From positions 2,962,079-3,026,078 of the forward strand of contig NZ_LWLP01000001.1 in assembly GCF_001641125.1 (NCBI RefSeq): 64,000 bases of DNA. The letters are read 5' to 3'. The notes under the pieces are model-generated. The model did no database searches. It was not told the origin of the DNA and worked only from the letters and a program-made list of their open reading frames with translations. A program made the translations under genes and the position numbers. Origin of the DNA: Arthrobacter sp. OY3WO11 (GTDB lineage: Bacteria; Actinomycetota; Actinomycetes; Actinomycetales; Micrococcaceae). Shown here one piece after another: positions 37,675 through 46,114 of this stretch (positions are counted from its first letter, which is position 1; every line of letters begins with the position of its first letter).

Positions 37675-37904
37675 GGTTGCTTTCCCTCGGGGTTTTACCG
37701 GCTCCTGGCCGGTGCTGGCGAACGTGCGCGGCTGGTCGCGCCGGTTGATGGCGCTGGACAAGGACGCTGGCTCCCGGCGCTGATTCCCGGTGCCGATTCT
37801 TGGGCTGATTCTTAGGGCGGGCAGGCTCCCGGAAACGATCCTTGCCTATCTATTCTACGGCCTCCGCCCAAGGCTCCGTCAGGCACCTTCGAGGCAGGGC
37901 GCTG

Positions 37905-39134
37905 TCAGCCGCCGTTGAGGGCCCGGCGCGCAAGCGTCCCTGCGGTCTGGATGCTGGACTCGTGCCCGGCCATCCCCGCCTGCCGGGCCCGTGCATAGGC
38001 ATCTGGCAGCGCGGCCAACAGGGCGTCAACGTCGCCCTCCACGGAGGCGTGGCCCAGGGTGAACCGCTGCGCGCCGCGCGCCGTTTCCTCGTCCAGGCCC
38101 ATGGCCAGCAGAACGTGGGAAGGCCTGGGCACGCCGGCCGTGCAGGCCGAACCGGTGGACGACTCCACGCCGGCCAGGTCCAGGAGGAACAGCAGGGAAT
38201 CCCCCTCGCAGCCGGGAAAAGTGAAGTGCGCGTTGCCGGGGAGCCGGCCGTTTCCGGCAGCACCGCGCAGGACGGCTTCCGGAACCCGTTCCAGGACACC
38301 GTCAATCAGCCGGTCACGGAGGCCCGCAATGCGTGCGGACTCGGCGCCCAGGGTGGCCGCGGCCTTCTCAGCGGCAGCGGCGAAGGCTGCGATCGAGGCC
38401 GTGTCCAGCGTGCCCGAGCGGACGTCCCGTTCCTGGCCTCCGCCGTGCTGGACGGGAGTGAGCTTCACTGCCCGTCCCAGCAGGAGCGCACCTACCCCTA
38501 CCGGTCCGCCGATCTTGTGGCCGGAAATGGACATGGCGTCCAGCCCTGAGGCCTTGAAATCCACGGGGAGGGAGCCAAACGCCTGGACAGCGTCCGAGTG
38601 CACGGGAACGCCGGCGGCATGCGCCAGCTCCACGATCCTGCTGACGGGCTGGATGGTGCCCACCTCGTTGTTGGCCCATATCACGGTGACCAGGGCGATG
38701 GTGTCCGGGTCACGGGATAGTTCAGCGTCAAGGACGGCAAGGTCCACCGCTCCGTCGCTGTCCACCGGCAGCCAGACCACCTCGGCGCCTTCGTGCCGTT
38801 CCAGCCACTCCACCGTGTCCAGGACCGCATGGTGTTCGACGGCGGAGCAGAGGATGCGGCGCCGCGCGGGCATGTCAGCAACGCGGGACCAGTACAGCCC
38901 CTTCACGGCAAGGTTGTCAGATTCCGTACCGCCTGACGTGAAGATGACTTCCGACGGGTGGGCTCCGGCGGCAGCAGCAACAGCCTCCCGGGCGTCCTCC
39001 ACGGCACGGCGGGCCCGCCGGCCGGAACCGTGCAGCGAAGACGGGTTTCCAGTGCGGGCCAGTTCACGGGTCAGCGCGGCCAGCGCCTCAGGGGCAAGGG
39101 GGGTGGTTGCTGCATGATCGAGGTAGACGGGCAC
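37905..39134 (-). CDS. iscS: cysteine desulfurase (NifS/IscS class)
   Basis: The 409-residue PLP enzyme has the start motif [18 protein letters not shown], a PLP-binding lysine at 207 in SISGHKIGG, and an active-site Cys at 331 in [10 protein letters not shown]. It removes sulfur from cysteine and passes persulfide to acceptors such as MnmA. It begins with GTG at 39132-39134. The gene lies 230 bases before mnmA; that gap holds no gene I can see. This pairing is also found in mycobacteria (Rv3025c-Rv3024c). Confidence 0.94.
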   Translation of the reverse strand: MPVYLDHAATTPLAPEALAALTRELARTGNPSSLHGSGRRARRAVEDAREAVAAAAGAHPSEVIFTSGGTESDNLAVKGLYWSRVADMPARRRILCSAVEHHAVLDTVEWLERHEGAEVVWLPVDSDGAVDLAVLDAELSRDPDTIALVTVIWANNEVGTIQPVSRIVELAHAAGVPVHSDAVQAFGSLPVDFKASGLDAMSISGHKIGGPVGVGALLLGRAVKLTPVQHGGGQERDVRSGTLDTASIAAFAAAAEKAAATLGAESARIAGLRDRLIDGVLERVPEAVLRGAAGNGRLPGNAHFTFPGCEGDSLLFLLDLAGVESSTGSACTAGVPRPSHVLLAMGLDEETARGAQRFTLGHASVEGDVDALLAALPDAYARARQAGMAGHESSIQTAGTLARRALNGG

Positions 39135-39180
39135 CCCACAATTCTACCGGCCCGCCCTGCCGGGCTGGCGCCCTCCTGTG

Positions 39181-39873
39181 CTAGGCGGACGGCGGAACCA
39201 GGGGCAGGAAACGGGCGACGTCGGCCCTCGCCCCTGCGAGCGCGGCGGCGTCCGGGCACGAGAGGGAGATATAGACGGATGAGCCGGCCGTGCCGAACAG
39301 CCTGGCCAGCACCGCAGTTGCCCTTCCGGCAGGCTGGGCTGCCTGTTCCAGGGCCAGGACCTCGACGGTCCTGGCCGGCCCTTCAGTGTCCGCGCCCCAC
39401 CGCAGCGTCTCCGTCTTCAGGTAGCCGGGCAGGATGGACGGGTCCAGATACTCAAAAAGTGCAACGGTGGATTCCCGGTCGTCGCCCCGGACCAGGGCAG
39501 CCTGGTTGGTGCGCACCCTGGCTGCCACCAGGCAGCCGTCTTCCTTCACATACCGTGCTTCGCCCGCCACGCTGCCGGCAACGGGTTTCCATCCCGGCAC
39601 TTCCTTCAGTCCGTCCGCGATGCCTACGGGCATGCCTGGGGCCAGGCTGCCGCCGGCGGCAAAGGGCAGGTCCTGGGCAGCCACTGCGGCAGCGTCGTGG
39701 CCAGGCGTAATGGTGGGGGTGGCCAGCGCAGGCGTGCTGGCGACAGGTTGCGGAGCCGCAGGGTCGCGCACATCCACGCTGCAGCCGCCAACCAGCAGAG
39801 CTCCAAGGACGGCTGCCAGCACCGGCACTACCTGCCGCCTGGCCCCTCCGGCCATTCCCGCCGTCGTCGGCAT
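39181..39873 (-). CDS. hypothetical lipoprotein
   Basis: I take the ATG at 39871-39873 (preceded by AGGA six bases away), giving 230 residues; two other starts lie up to 30 bases upstream. The signal is followed by a lipobox LVGGC. The mature part has a Pro/Ala-rich spacer and then a compact domain with conserved-looking tryptophans and two cysteines (EDGCLVAARV; YISLSCPDA) that could pair extracellularly. No enzymatic motif. It is encoded 46 bases upstream of the desulfurase, possibly in the same transcript. Confidence 0.7.
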   Translation of the reverse strand: MPTTAGMAGGARRQVVPVLAAVLGALLVGGCSVDVRDPAAPQPVASTPALATPTITPGHDAAAVAAQDLPFAAGGSLAPGMPVGIADGLKEVPGWKPVAGSVAGEARYVKEDGCLVAARVRTNQAALVRGDDRESTVALFEYLDPSILPGYLKTETLRWGADTEGPARTVEVLALEQAAQPAGRATAVLARLFGTAGSSVYISLSCPDAAALAGARADVARFLPLVPPSA

Positions 39874-40080
39874 ATCCATTCCTGCCCCAATACTTTCCGC
39901 CACAGCCGGGACGGCCGCGCATGCACGAGTCTAAATGCACTTGCCTGCGGCGCCCGCACCCGGTCCGCGGCCCACGGGGGAACCTTGGGTGGCCGGAGCG
40001 TCGTTGTTCAGGACAGGCCGTTAAACTGTGCGGACCGGGCTACCTGCGAAGACTGGCCATACCAAGAGAAGGATGAGGGC

Positions 40081-41031
40081 TTGACCGAGAGCAGCAGCTC
40101 CTATTACCAGGTACTTCGCGTGGCGGTAACGGCCACGGAGAAGGAGATCAAGGTGGCCTACCGCCGGGCTGCCCGGACGGCCCATCCAGATCACGGCGGA
40201 GACGCCGCCGCGTTCCGGCAGGTGACGCGTGCCTACGAAACCCTTATCGACCCCACGCGCAGGAAAGCATACGACCGCTCCTACGCCGCCGGCACGCTGC
40301 GCAACGAGGACTCGGACAGAGAGGCGCATTTCGACGCGCCGCCGGCGGGCAGCCGCGCTTCGGCCACAGTGCACAGGCAAGGCAACGCCCGCAACACCGC
40401 CGGCGACCCCCCTGTGTACGTCCCGCCGTATGAGGACGCCCCTGCCGGCCAGGTTCCGCTGATTCCCCTGGCAGCCGCCCGCCAGCAGGTGCACGGCATG
40501 CCACGCAAACGCGGAATTTTCGGGGCCGAGGCACGCATCCAGCGGGAGATGCGCACGGTCCAGCTCCTGACCCGTCAGGTCCTGCCGGCCATCCCGGCCG
40601 CACGGCTGATCAACGGCCTCCAATCCCCTGCGGACAACAGCCACATCGACCACGCCGTCCTGTCCGGTTACCGGCTGGCGCTGATCGGCTCCATGCTGCT
40701 GCCCAAGGGCGCCTATGCCTGGGACGGGCGCACCTTGAACCACGGGGGCCGCGCCATTGCCCCGCCACAGCTCGCGCACGTTGTCCGGGCCATGCAGGAC
40801 ATCTTCCCGGAACTGAACGTCACGGGCTGGACCGTGGTGCTCAACCCTGGCGGCAACCTCCACGAGCCGGTGATAGACAACCACCGCCGTTCAGCCGGAG
40901 CCCTCGAGGCCGTGCAGGTGGTTAACGCGGCAGGGATGGTGCGCAGCCTAAAGGAATTCCTTGCTGCCGGGCCTGCTCCCAATACGGTGAATGTTCCGGT
41001 GCTGGCCAGGCTGCTGCGCGGCATGCACTGA
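40081..41031 (+). CDS. J-domain protein with NERD-like C-terminal region
   Basis: The start is the TTG at 40081, with GAAGGATGAGGGC just upstream; the sequence before it is not protein-like. The product is 316 residues. Residues 8-70 are a J domain with HPD at 35-37, which would stimulate DnaK. A disordered basic linker (about 75-145) follows. A C-terminal domain of about 165 residues begins near RLINGLQSPADNSHIDHAVLSG, reminiscent of NERD nuclease-related folds. The following E-x-K catalytic positions are not present (LIGSMLLPKG). The function is inferred as a co-chaperone of unknown client. Confidence 0.75.
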   Translation: MTESSSSYYQVLRVAVTATEKEIKVAYRRAARTAHPDHGGDAAAFRQVTRAYETLIDPTRRKAYDRSYAAGTLRNEDSDREAHFDAPPAGSRASATVHRQGNARNTAGDPPVYVPPYEDAPAGQVPLIPLAAARQQVHGMPRKRGIFGAEARIQREMRTVQLLTRQVLPAIPAARLINGLQSPADNSHIDHAVLSGYRLALIGSMLLPKGAYAWDGRTLNHGGRAIAPPQLAHVVRAMQDIFPELNVTGWTVVLNPGGNLHEPVIDNHRRSAGALEAVQVVNAAGMVRSLKEFLAAGPAPNTVNVPVLARLLRGMH

Positions 41032-41053
41032 CAACGGTGGCTAGGATGGAACG

Positions 41054-41521
41054 GTGTTCCGCATCCTTTTCCACGCCCCCGAAATCCCCGGCAATACCGG
41101 CAATGCCATCCGGCTCGCAGCCATCACCGGCGCCGAACTGCACCTCGTGGAACCTCTGGGCTTCGACTTCTCGGACGCGAAGCTCCGCCGCGCCGGGCTG
41201 GATTACCACGATCTTGCCGTCGTCACCGTGCACCCCAGCATCGAGGATGCGTGGAAGCACCTGCAACCGCAGCGTGTCTACGCCTTCACCTCTGACGGAA
41301 CCGCCAGCTACACCGACATCGCCTACCAGCCCGGCGACGTCCTGATGTTCGGCAGGGAGTCCGTGGGGCTGCCTCCGGAACTGAAGGACGATCCCCATGT
41401 GACGGCCACGGTGCGGCTGCCCATGCTGCCGGCCCTGCGCTCCCTGAACCTGGCCAACGCCGCCTCCATCGCCGTGTACGAGGCCTGGCGCCAGCAGGGC
41501 TTTGCCGGCGCCAAAATCTGA
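41054..41521 (+). CDS. trmL: tRNA (cytidine(34)-2'-O)-methyltransferase TrmL
   Basis: The 155-residue SPOUT methyltransferase starts with GTG at 41054 preceded by AGGATGG. It shows the three SPOUT motifs: PEIPGNTGNAIRLAA, VLMFGRESVGLPPEL and MLPALRSLNLANAASIAVYE, which form the knot and SAM pocket. The product methylates the wobble C/U of certain Leu tRNAs. It lies 22 bases after the J-domain gene, likely co-transcribed. Confidence 0.95.
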   Translation: MFRILFHAPEIPGNTGNAIRLAAITGAELHLVEPLGFDFSDAKLRRAGLDYHDLAVVTVHPSIEDAWKHLQPQRVYAFTSDGTASYTDIAYQPGDVLMFGRESVGLPPELKDDPHVTATVRLPMLPALRSLNLANAASIAVYEAWRQQGFAGAKI

Positions 41522-41716
41522 CCCCGCAGAAGCCGGCAACTTCTTTGCACACCCGGCCAATCCATCCGGGCAGCTGTTCCGAATCACTTCCGACAACATT
41601 CCCAGGCGTTGGAGGAGCTGCAGGTGACATTGCTGGAGTCAAGATCCAGGACCTCCCGCAGCAGCCACGGCGGTACTGCTGAGGATTCACGGCCGGGAGA
41701 CTTATGCTTGGTAGTG

Positions 41717-42325
41717 ATGGAAACCCCCAACGCGCCACACTCCGAGGCCCAGGCCGCGGTGTCAGACCCTCCGGCCGACCTCAGCCACCGGCTTTCAGTC
41801 CTGCTGGAAAGCATAGGGCGGGGTGACCAGGCGGCCTTTGCCGAGTTTTACCAGCTGACGTCCCGCCGCGTTTTCGGCATGGCCCGCAGGGTCCTGATCG
41901 ATCCCGAACTCAGCGAGGACACCACGCAGGAGGTGTTCCTGCAGGTGTGGCAGAACGCGTCCAAGTTCGATCCCAAAGCAGGGAGTCCGCTTTCCTGGCT
42001 GATGACAATTTCGCACCGGCGGGCCGTGGACAGGGTCCGGTCCTCGCAGTCCTCCACGGACCGCGAGGCCAAATACGGCGCCAGCACCCAGGACATCGAC
42101 CACGACTCCGTGGCGGACCAGGTGGGAAGCAGGCTGGAGGCGGAGGCCGTGGTGCGGTGTTTGGAGACACTGACCGAAACGCAACAGGAGTCTGTGCGCC
42201 TGGCGTACTACGGGGGCCTCACCTACCGGGAAGTTGCCGAACGCCTGAACGCCGCAGTTCCCACCATAAAATCCCGTATCCGCGATGGATTGATCCGACT
42301 GAAGACCTGTCTGGGGGTGAGTTGA
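41717..42325 (+). CDS. sigK: ECF sigma factor (SigK-like)
   Basis: The 202-residue sigma has region 2 with VFGMARRVLIDPELSEDTTQEVFLQ and SWLMTISHRRAVDRVR, and region 4 with YYGGLTYREVAERLN and IKSRIRDGLIRLK. It lacks a visible extension. It precedes a RskA-type anti-sigma gene, the sigK-rskA arrangement, though redox-type cysteines are not evident here. The start could be ATG 41717, or TTG 41708, which is seven bases from GGGAGA. Transcription of stress genes is the expected role. The targets are unknown. Confidence 0.88.
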   Translation: METPNAPHSEAQAAVSDPPADLSHRLSVLLESIGRGDQAAFAEFYQLTSRRVFGMARRVLIDPELSEDTTQEVFLQVWQNASKFDPKAGSPLSWLMTISHRRAVDRVRSSQSSTDREAKYGASTQDIDHDSVADQVGSRLEAEAVVRCLETLTETQQESVRLAYYGGLTYREVAERLNAAVPTIKSRIRDGLIRLKTCLGVS

Positions 42326-42326
42326 G

Positions 42327-43232
42327 ATGACTGAAACCAACAGCGGCCGCAATGGCCGTTCCGGTTCGTTTGGCGACACCGTTGCCGTGGACCTGGCTTC
42401 CGGCCGGGCTGTGGACCTGGCTGAGCTCTATGCACTGGATGCGTTGACGGATGAGGAACGCCAGGCAATCGAACAGTACATGTCTGCCGCCCCGGCAGCG
42501 GAACGGACCGAATTCTTCGACCGCGTGCGCCAGGCGAGGGAGACCCTCGCAAGGACCTTCCGCATCGAGGAGCAGCCTCCGGCTGATCTTTTCGACCGTA
42601 TCGTTGCCCAACTGCCTGTCCAGGGCAGCGGGCCGGACGCAGGGACCCCGGCCCCACCTGCCTCAGGACACATTGCAGGAGGACAGTTCGCGCCGCGGCA
42701 GCCGGCATCCGGGCAGCCAGCCGGTGCGCAGCCTGCCGGCGGAGACGAGCTCGCCCAGGCCCGGCAGCGCCGCGAGGAACGACGCCGGCCTGGCGGCACC
42801 CGCCGCTGGCTCGCCGGAGTCGCGGCTGCTGCAGCCATAGCTTTGGGCGGTGTAGGCGTGGGGTCCTACGTGGCTGACCAGAATGACCCAATGAACCAGG
42901 TGGTGCGTGCCGGAGACCTGCGGGAAGCTTCGGTGGACGTGGCAGGCGGAGGTACCGCGACCCTCCTGATCTCCTCATCGGAGGATGCCGCCGTCGTCAA
43001 AATGAACGGCGTTCCCGCCCCGCCGGCGGGAAAGGTCTACCAGATGTGGCTGATCCCCAAGGACGGTTCGGCGCCGGTATCCCAAGGCCTGATGGACGAG
43101 GAAGCGCTGTCCAAGCCCGCCGTGGTGGAGGGGATTTCCTCCGCCGCAGCGCTCGGGATAACAGTGGAGCCGGCAGGCGGATCCCAGTCCCCCACCCTGC
43201 CCACGGTTGCCGCCGCCCCGCTGGGGGCGTGA
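42327..43232 (+). CDS. rskA: anti-sigma K factor RskA-like membrane protein
   Basis: The 301-residue protein has an N-terminal anti-sigma domain (VDLAELYALDALTDEERQ; the segment before about residue 100). A Pro/Ala/Gly-rich linker and one membrane helix (about 155-178, VAAAAAIALGGVGVGSYV) follow. An extracytoplasmic RskA domain contains GKVYQMWLIPKDGSAPVSQG. It would hold the sigma at the membrane and be degraded by site-1/site-2 proteases on stress. It starts one base after the sigma stop, so the two are tightly coupled. Confidence 0.9.
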   Translation: MTETNSGRNGRSGSFGDTVAVDLASGRAVDLAELYALDALTDEERQAIEQYMSAAPAAERTEFFDRVRQARETLARTFRIEEQPPADLFDRIVAQLPVQGSGPDAGTPAPPASGHIAGGQFAPRQPASGQPAGAQPAGGDELAQARQRREERRRPGGTRRWLAGVAAAAAIALGGVGVGSYVADQNDPMNQVVRAGDLREASVDVAGGGTATLLISSSEDAAVVKMNGVPAPPAGKVYQMWLIPKDGSAPVSQGLMDEEALSKPAVVEGISSAAALGITVEPAGGSQSPTLPTVAAAPLGA

Positions 43233-43248
43233 GGCACCAGCCAGGACG

Positions 43249-43297
43249 CCAAAAGCGCCCCGTTCCATTCCGTCAAGGAAAGGAGCGGGGCGCTTTT
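43249..43297. terminator. bidirectional terminator between rskA and the PIG-L gene
   Basis: A perfect 13-bp repeat (43249-43261 with 43285-43297; AAAAGCGCCCCG / CGGGGCGCTTTT) has a 23-base loop and lies between convergent gene ends. The terminal T4/A4 gives U-runs in both directions. Confidence 0.8.
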
Positions 43298-43308
43298 GCC
43301 TGTACTCG

Positions 43309-44088
43309 TCAGAAGCCGGCGATGGTTCCGGGCCCGTTGACCGCCACCACGTGGAAGGCCTCAGCACTGCGCCCGCCTGCAAGTCCCGCCCGGGCAGCGT
43401 TTACCCGCATGCCCTGCCGGACTGTTGCCTCCATGGCATCCACGTCAGGGTGCTGGCTGACGTGGACGTGGATCGCCCCGAGCTTGGACTCCACGTGGTC
43501 GGTGACATCCACAAAGTGGTTTTCCCGCTCCTCCGGCCCGGCGTAGAGCCACAGCCACGGGAGCTTGTAGGCCTTCAGTCCGGCCTCTGCGAGTTCCGGG
43601 TAGGCGAAGGGGTTTTCCACGGCCGGGTATACCGCGCGGGTTACGGCCTCCCCCACCGCGAGATGGTCCGGGTGGCTCTTCTGGATTCGTTTCCAGTTCC
43701 GTTCCGGGTGCATGGACAGCACGACGTCGGGACGGATTTCCCGGATCAGCTTCACCACGCCCTTAATCACCTCGTGCGAGGGTTCAAGGAAGCCGTCCCG
43801 CTGGTGGAGGTAGTGGATGTCCGTGACCCCCACCAGCTCCGCGGCGCGGCGCTGCTCAGCGTCGCGGAGGGCGATGATGTCGGCCCGGTGCGCCGGATCG
43901 AAGCCGCCTGCATCGCCGTCGGTCATGATGCAGTAGCTCACCTGGACGCCGGCGGCCGTCCAGGCAGCGATGGTGCCGGCAGCACCAAAATCGATGTCAT
44001 CCGGGTGCGCCGCAAAACAGAGCACCCGCCCAACCCGGTGTTCGTCCGGGTTGAACGGGCTCTGCGCCTGCTGGGGAAGGGCAGTCAA
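43309..44088 (-). CDS. PIG-L family deacetylase (mycothiol-type)
   Basis: I choose the TTG at 44086-44088, preceded by AAAAGG. An earlier start would lie deep inside etfA. The product is 259 residues. The zinc motif AAHPDD (H28, D30, D31) and the third zinc ligand segment SHPDHLAVGEA (near 138-148) are present. The family includes MshB and Mca, which act on mycothiol precursors or conjugates, so a thiol-conjugate amidase role is plausible. The N-terminal part is short. The start codon is four bases past the etfA stop (TGA, 44093-44095). The substrate is not shown by sequence. Confidence 0.83.
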   Translation of the reverse strand: MTALPQQAQSPFNPDEHRVGRVLCFAAHPDDIDFGAAGTIAAWTAAGVQVSYCIMTDGDAGGFDPAHRADIIALRDAEQRRAAELVGVTDIHYLHQRDGFLEPSHEVIKGVVKLIREIRPDVVLSMHPERNWKRIQKSHPDHLAVGEAVTRAVYPAVENPFAYPELAEAGLKAYKLPWLWLYAGPEERENHFVDVTDHVESKLGAIHVHVSQHPDVDAMEATVRQGMRVNAARAGLAGGRSAEAFHVVAVNGPGTIAGF

Positions 44089-44092
44089 AGGG

Positions 44093-45040
44093 TCAGCCTT
44101 TTCGTTTCTTGATCTCCGCGGTGGCCTGCGGAAGGACGTCGAAGAGGTCGCCCACGATGCCGAAGTCCGCGATCTCGAACACCGGGGATTCGGCATCCTT
44201 GTTCACGGCAACAATGACCTTTGCCGTCTGCATGCCGGCCTTCTGCTGGATGGCGCCGGAGATGCCCGCCGAAATGTAAAGCTGCGGGGACACGGTCTTT
44301 CCGGTCTGCCCCACCTGCGCGTCGTGGCTGATCCAGCCGGCGTCGGTGGCCGCGCGGGAGGCACCCACTGCTGCTCCGAGGGCATCGGCCAGTTCCTCCA
44401 CCGGTCCGAAGTCACCGTCCAGGCCGCGTCCGCCGGCTACAACGATCCGTGCGTCCGTGAGGTCCGGCCGGCCGCTGGCGACCTTCTGCTCCCGGGCCGT
44501 AATCCGGGCCGCGGCGCTGACGGCGGGCACCTCGACCGTGACGGTCTCCAGCGCAGCCGGGGCCGCAGCGGGTTCGGGGAGCACATTGTTAGCCTTTACG
44601 GTCAACACGCTCACCGCAGTGCCGGCCTTGCAGGCGGTGTTGTAGGAGCCGGCTAGGACTGACTTGTGCGCAGTGCCGTCCGCATCCACGGCGACGACGT
44701 CCGTGATGACGCCCGCGTTGAGGCGGATTCCTGCCCGTGCAGCGATTTCCTTGCCCTCGGGCGAGTTGTCGAGCAGGACGATATCGGCACCGGCCTGCCC
44801 GGCGGCAGCGGCCAGGTAGGCCGCTTTGGGTGCCACCAGGAAATCATCAAGGTCCTCGGCGGAGGGAAGCAGCACCGTGCCGACACCGTACTCCGCAAAG
44901 GCGGCGGCGACGTCGTCGTGCAGCTTTCCGTTGAGGGCAACCGCGGTTTCCCCGATTGACCGGCCCAGGGTGAGCAGCTCAAGGCTGCTCTTCTTGAGCG
45001 ATGTGCCGGGGTTGTCAATGAATACAAGTACTTTTGCCAT
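44093..45040 (-). CDS. etfA: electron transfer flavoprotein alpha subunit
   Basis: The 315-residue protein has the ETF-alpha N-terminal domain and the C-terminal FAD-binding segment with LYISAGISGAIQQKAGM and VAVNKDAESPVFEIADFGIVGD. It pairs with the beta subunit encoded just upstream. The dimer carries electrons from acyl-CoA and other dehydrogenases to the ETF-quinone oxidoreductase, which is not in this window. The ATG has GAGGGACCACAGAC upstream. Confidence 0.95.
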   Translation of the reverse strand: MAKVLVFIDNPGTSLKKSSLELLTLGRSIGETAVALNGKLHDDVAAAFAEYGVGTVLLPSAEDLDDFLVAPKAAYLAAAAGQAGADIVLLDNSPEGKEIAARAGIRLNAGVITDVVAVDADGTAHKSVLAGSYNTACKAGTAVSVLTVKANNVLPEPAAAPAALETVTVEVPAVSAAARITAREQKVASGRPDLTDARIVVAGGRGLDGDFGPVEELADALGAAVGASRAATDAGWISHDAQVGQTGKTVSPQLYISAGISGAIQQKAGMQTAKVIVAVNKDAESPVFEIADFGIVGDLFDVLPQATAEIKKRKG

Positions 45041-45054
45041 GTCTGTGGTCCCTC

Positions 45055-45855
45055 TTAGAGCAGCTTCTGGGCGGCCAGGAAGTCAACGAGCTTGATGCCG
45101 GCGTCGCCTTCGTCGGTGATGATGGTGCCGGCGGTCCGGGGCGGACGTTCCTCGGCGCTGAGCACGCTGGTCCAGGACCCTGCGTGTCCAACCTGCGCCG
45201 GGTCCACCCCGATGTCAGCCAGGGAGAGGGTGGTGATGCTCTTGCGCTTGGCAGCGATGATGCCCTTGAAGTTGGGGTAGCGCGGCTCGTTGATCTGGTC
45301 TGTCACCGAGACGACAGCCGGCAGCGGGGCCTCGACTGTCTCGGAGGACGTGTCGGCGTCGCGGCGTGCGGTGAGCCGGCCGCCGTCGACCTCCAGCGAC
45401 GACGCGAAGGTGACCTGCGGCAGATCCAGGCGCTCCGCAAGCTGCGCGGGGACCAGCGAGGTTTCCCCGTCGGTTGATGCCATGCCGGTGAGGACGAGGT
45501 CCACGGGCGCGCCGCTGCCCAGGTGCCGGATGGCGGCAGCCAGCGCCAGCGACGTGGCCGCGGCATCCGAACCCGCCAGGGCGTCATCGGTGAGGTGCAC
45601 ACCTTCGGTTGCGCCGATCTGCAGCGCCTTCTTGATGGCATTGACGGCACCCGAGGGACCCATGCTGAGCGCGATGACCTGGTTTCCCGCCTTGGCTCCG
45701 CCACGGGCTTCGGCCAGCTGCAGCGCCGCCTCCAGGGCGTATTCGTCAAGCTCGGACAGGATGCTCTCGTCCCGGTCAGTCGTGTAGCCCTCACCGGTGA
45801 GGTGGCGGTCGAACTGGGCGTCCGGTACATGCTTGACCAGGACGATGATCTTCAA
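45055..45855 (-). CDS. etfB: electron transfer flavoprotein beta subunit
   Basis: I take the TTG at 45853-45855 (KIIVLVKHVPDAQFD), which has GGAAG just upstream; a GTG four codons earlier is possible. The product is 266 residues. The ETF-beta domain includes AKRKSITTLSLADIG. It binds AMP in the beta subunit family. The gene precedes etfA by 14 bases. The upstream region to 46114 holds no gene, apart from the hairpin of the next unit. Confidence 0.95.
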   Translation of the reverse strand: MKIIVLVKHVPDAQFDRHLTGEGYTTDRDESILSELDEYALEAALQLAEARGGAKAGNQVIALSMGPSGAVNAIKKALQIGATEGVHLTDDALAGSDAAATSLALAAAIRHLGSGAPVDLVLTGMASTDGETSLVPAQLAERLDLPQVTFASSLEVDGGRLTARRDADTSSETVEAPLPAVVSVTDQINEPRYPNFKGIIAAKRKSITTLSLADIGVDPAQVGHAGSWTSVLSAEERPPRTAGTIITDEGDAGIKLVDFLAAQKLL

Positions 45856-46041
45856 TGAATCTTCCACTGTATTTACAGCAGCCTTCCATGCTTGTGGACA
45901 GCCAGCCGGGTGAGGTCATGGCCGCGGAATGCCCCGGCATTCGGGTAGCTCCTAGCTAACCATATAGGCGCGCCCCGGCGCCCTCTTCCGTTAACGCCTG
46001 TGTCAGCGCTCCCTCCGGCAACTGTCCGCTGCGGATGCATC

Positions 46042-46082
46042 ACGACGGCGGCGCCCGCCACGTGGGGGGACGCCGCCGTCGT
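46042..46082 (-). terminator. hairpin after the HtrA-type protease gene
   Basis: A perfect 12-bp repeat (46042-46053 with 46071-46082; ACGACGGCGGCG / CGCCGCCGTCGT) lies 32 bases past the protease stop on the minus strand, upstream of etfB. No strong T-run follows. Confidence 0.6.
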
Positions 46083-46114
46083 CTGTTCCTGCCTGTTCAC
46101 CTTGCCGGGCCGTG

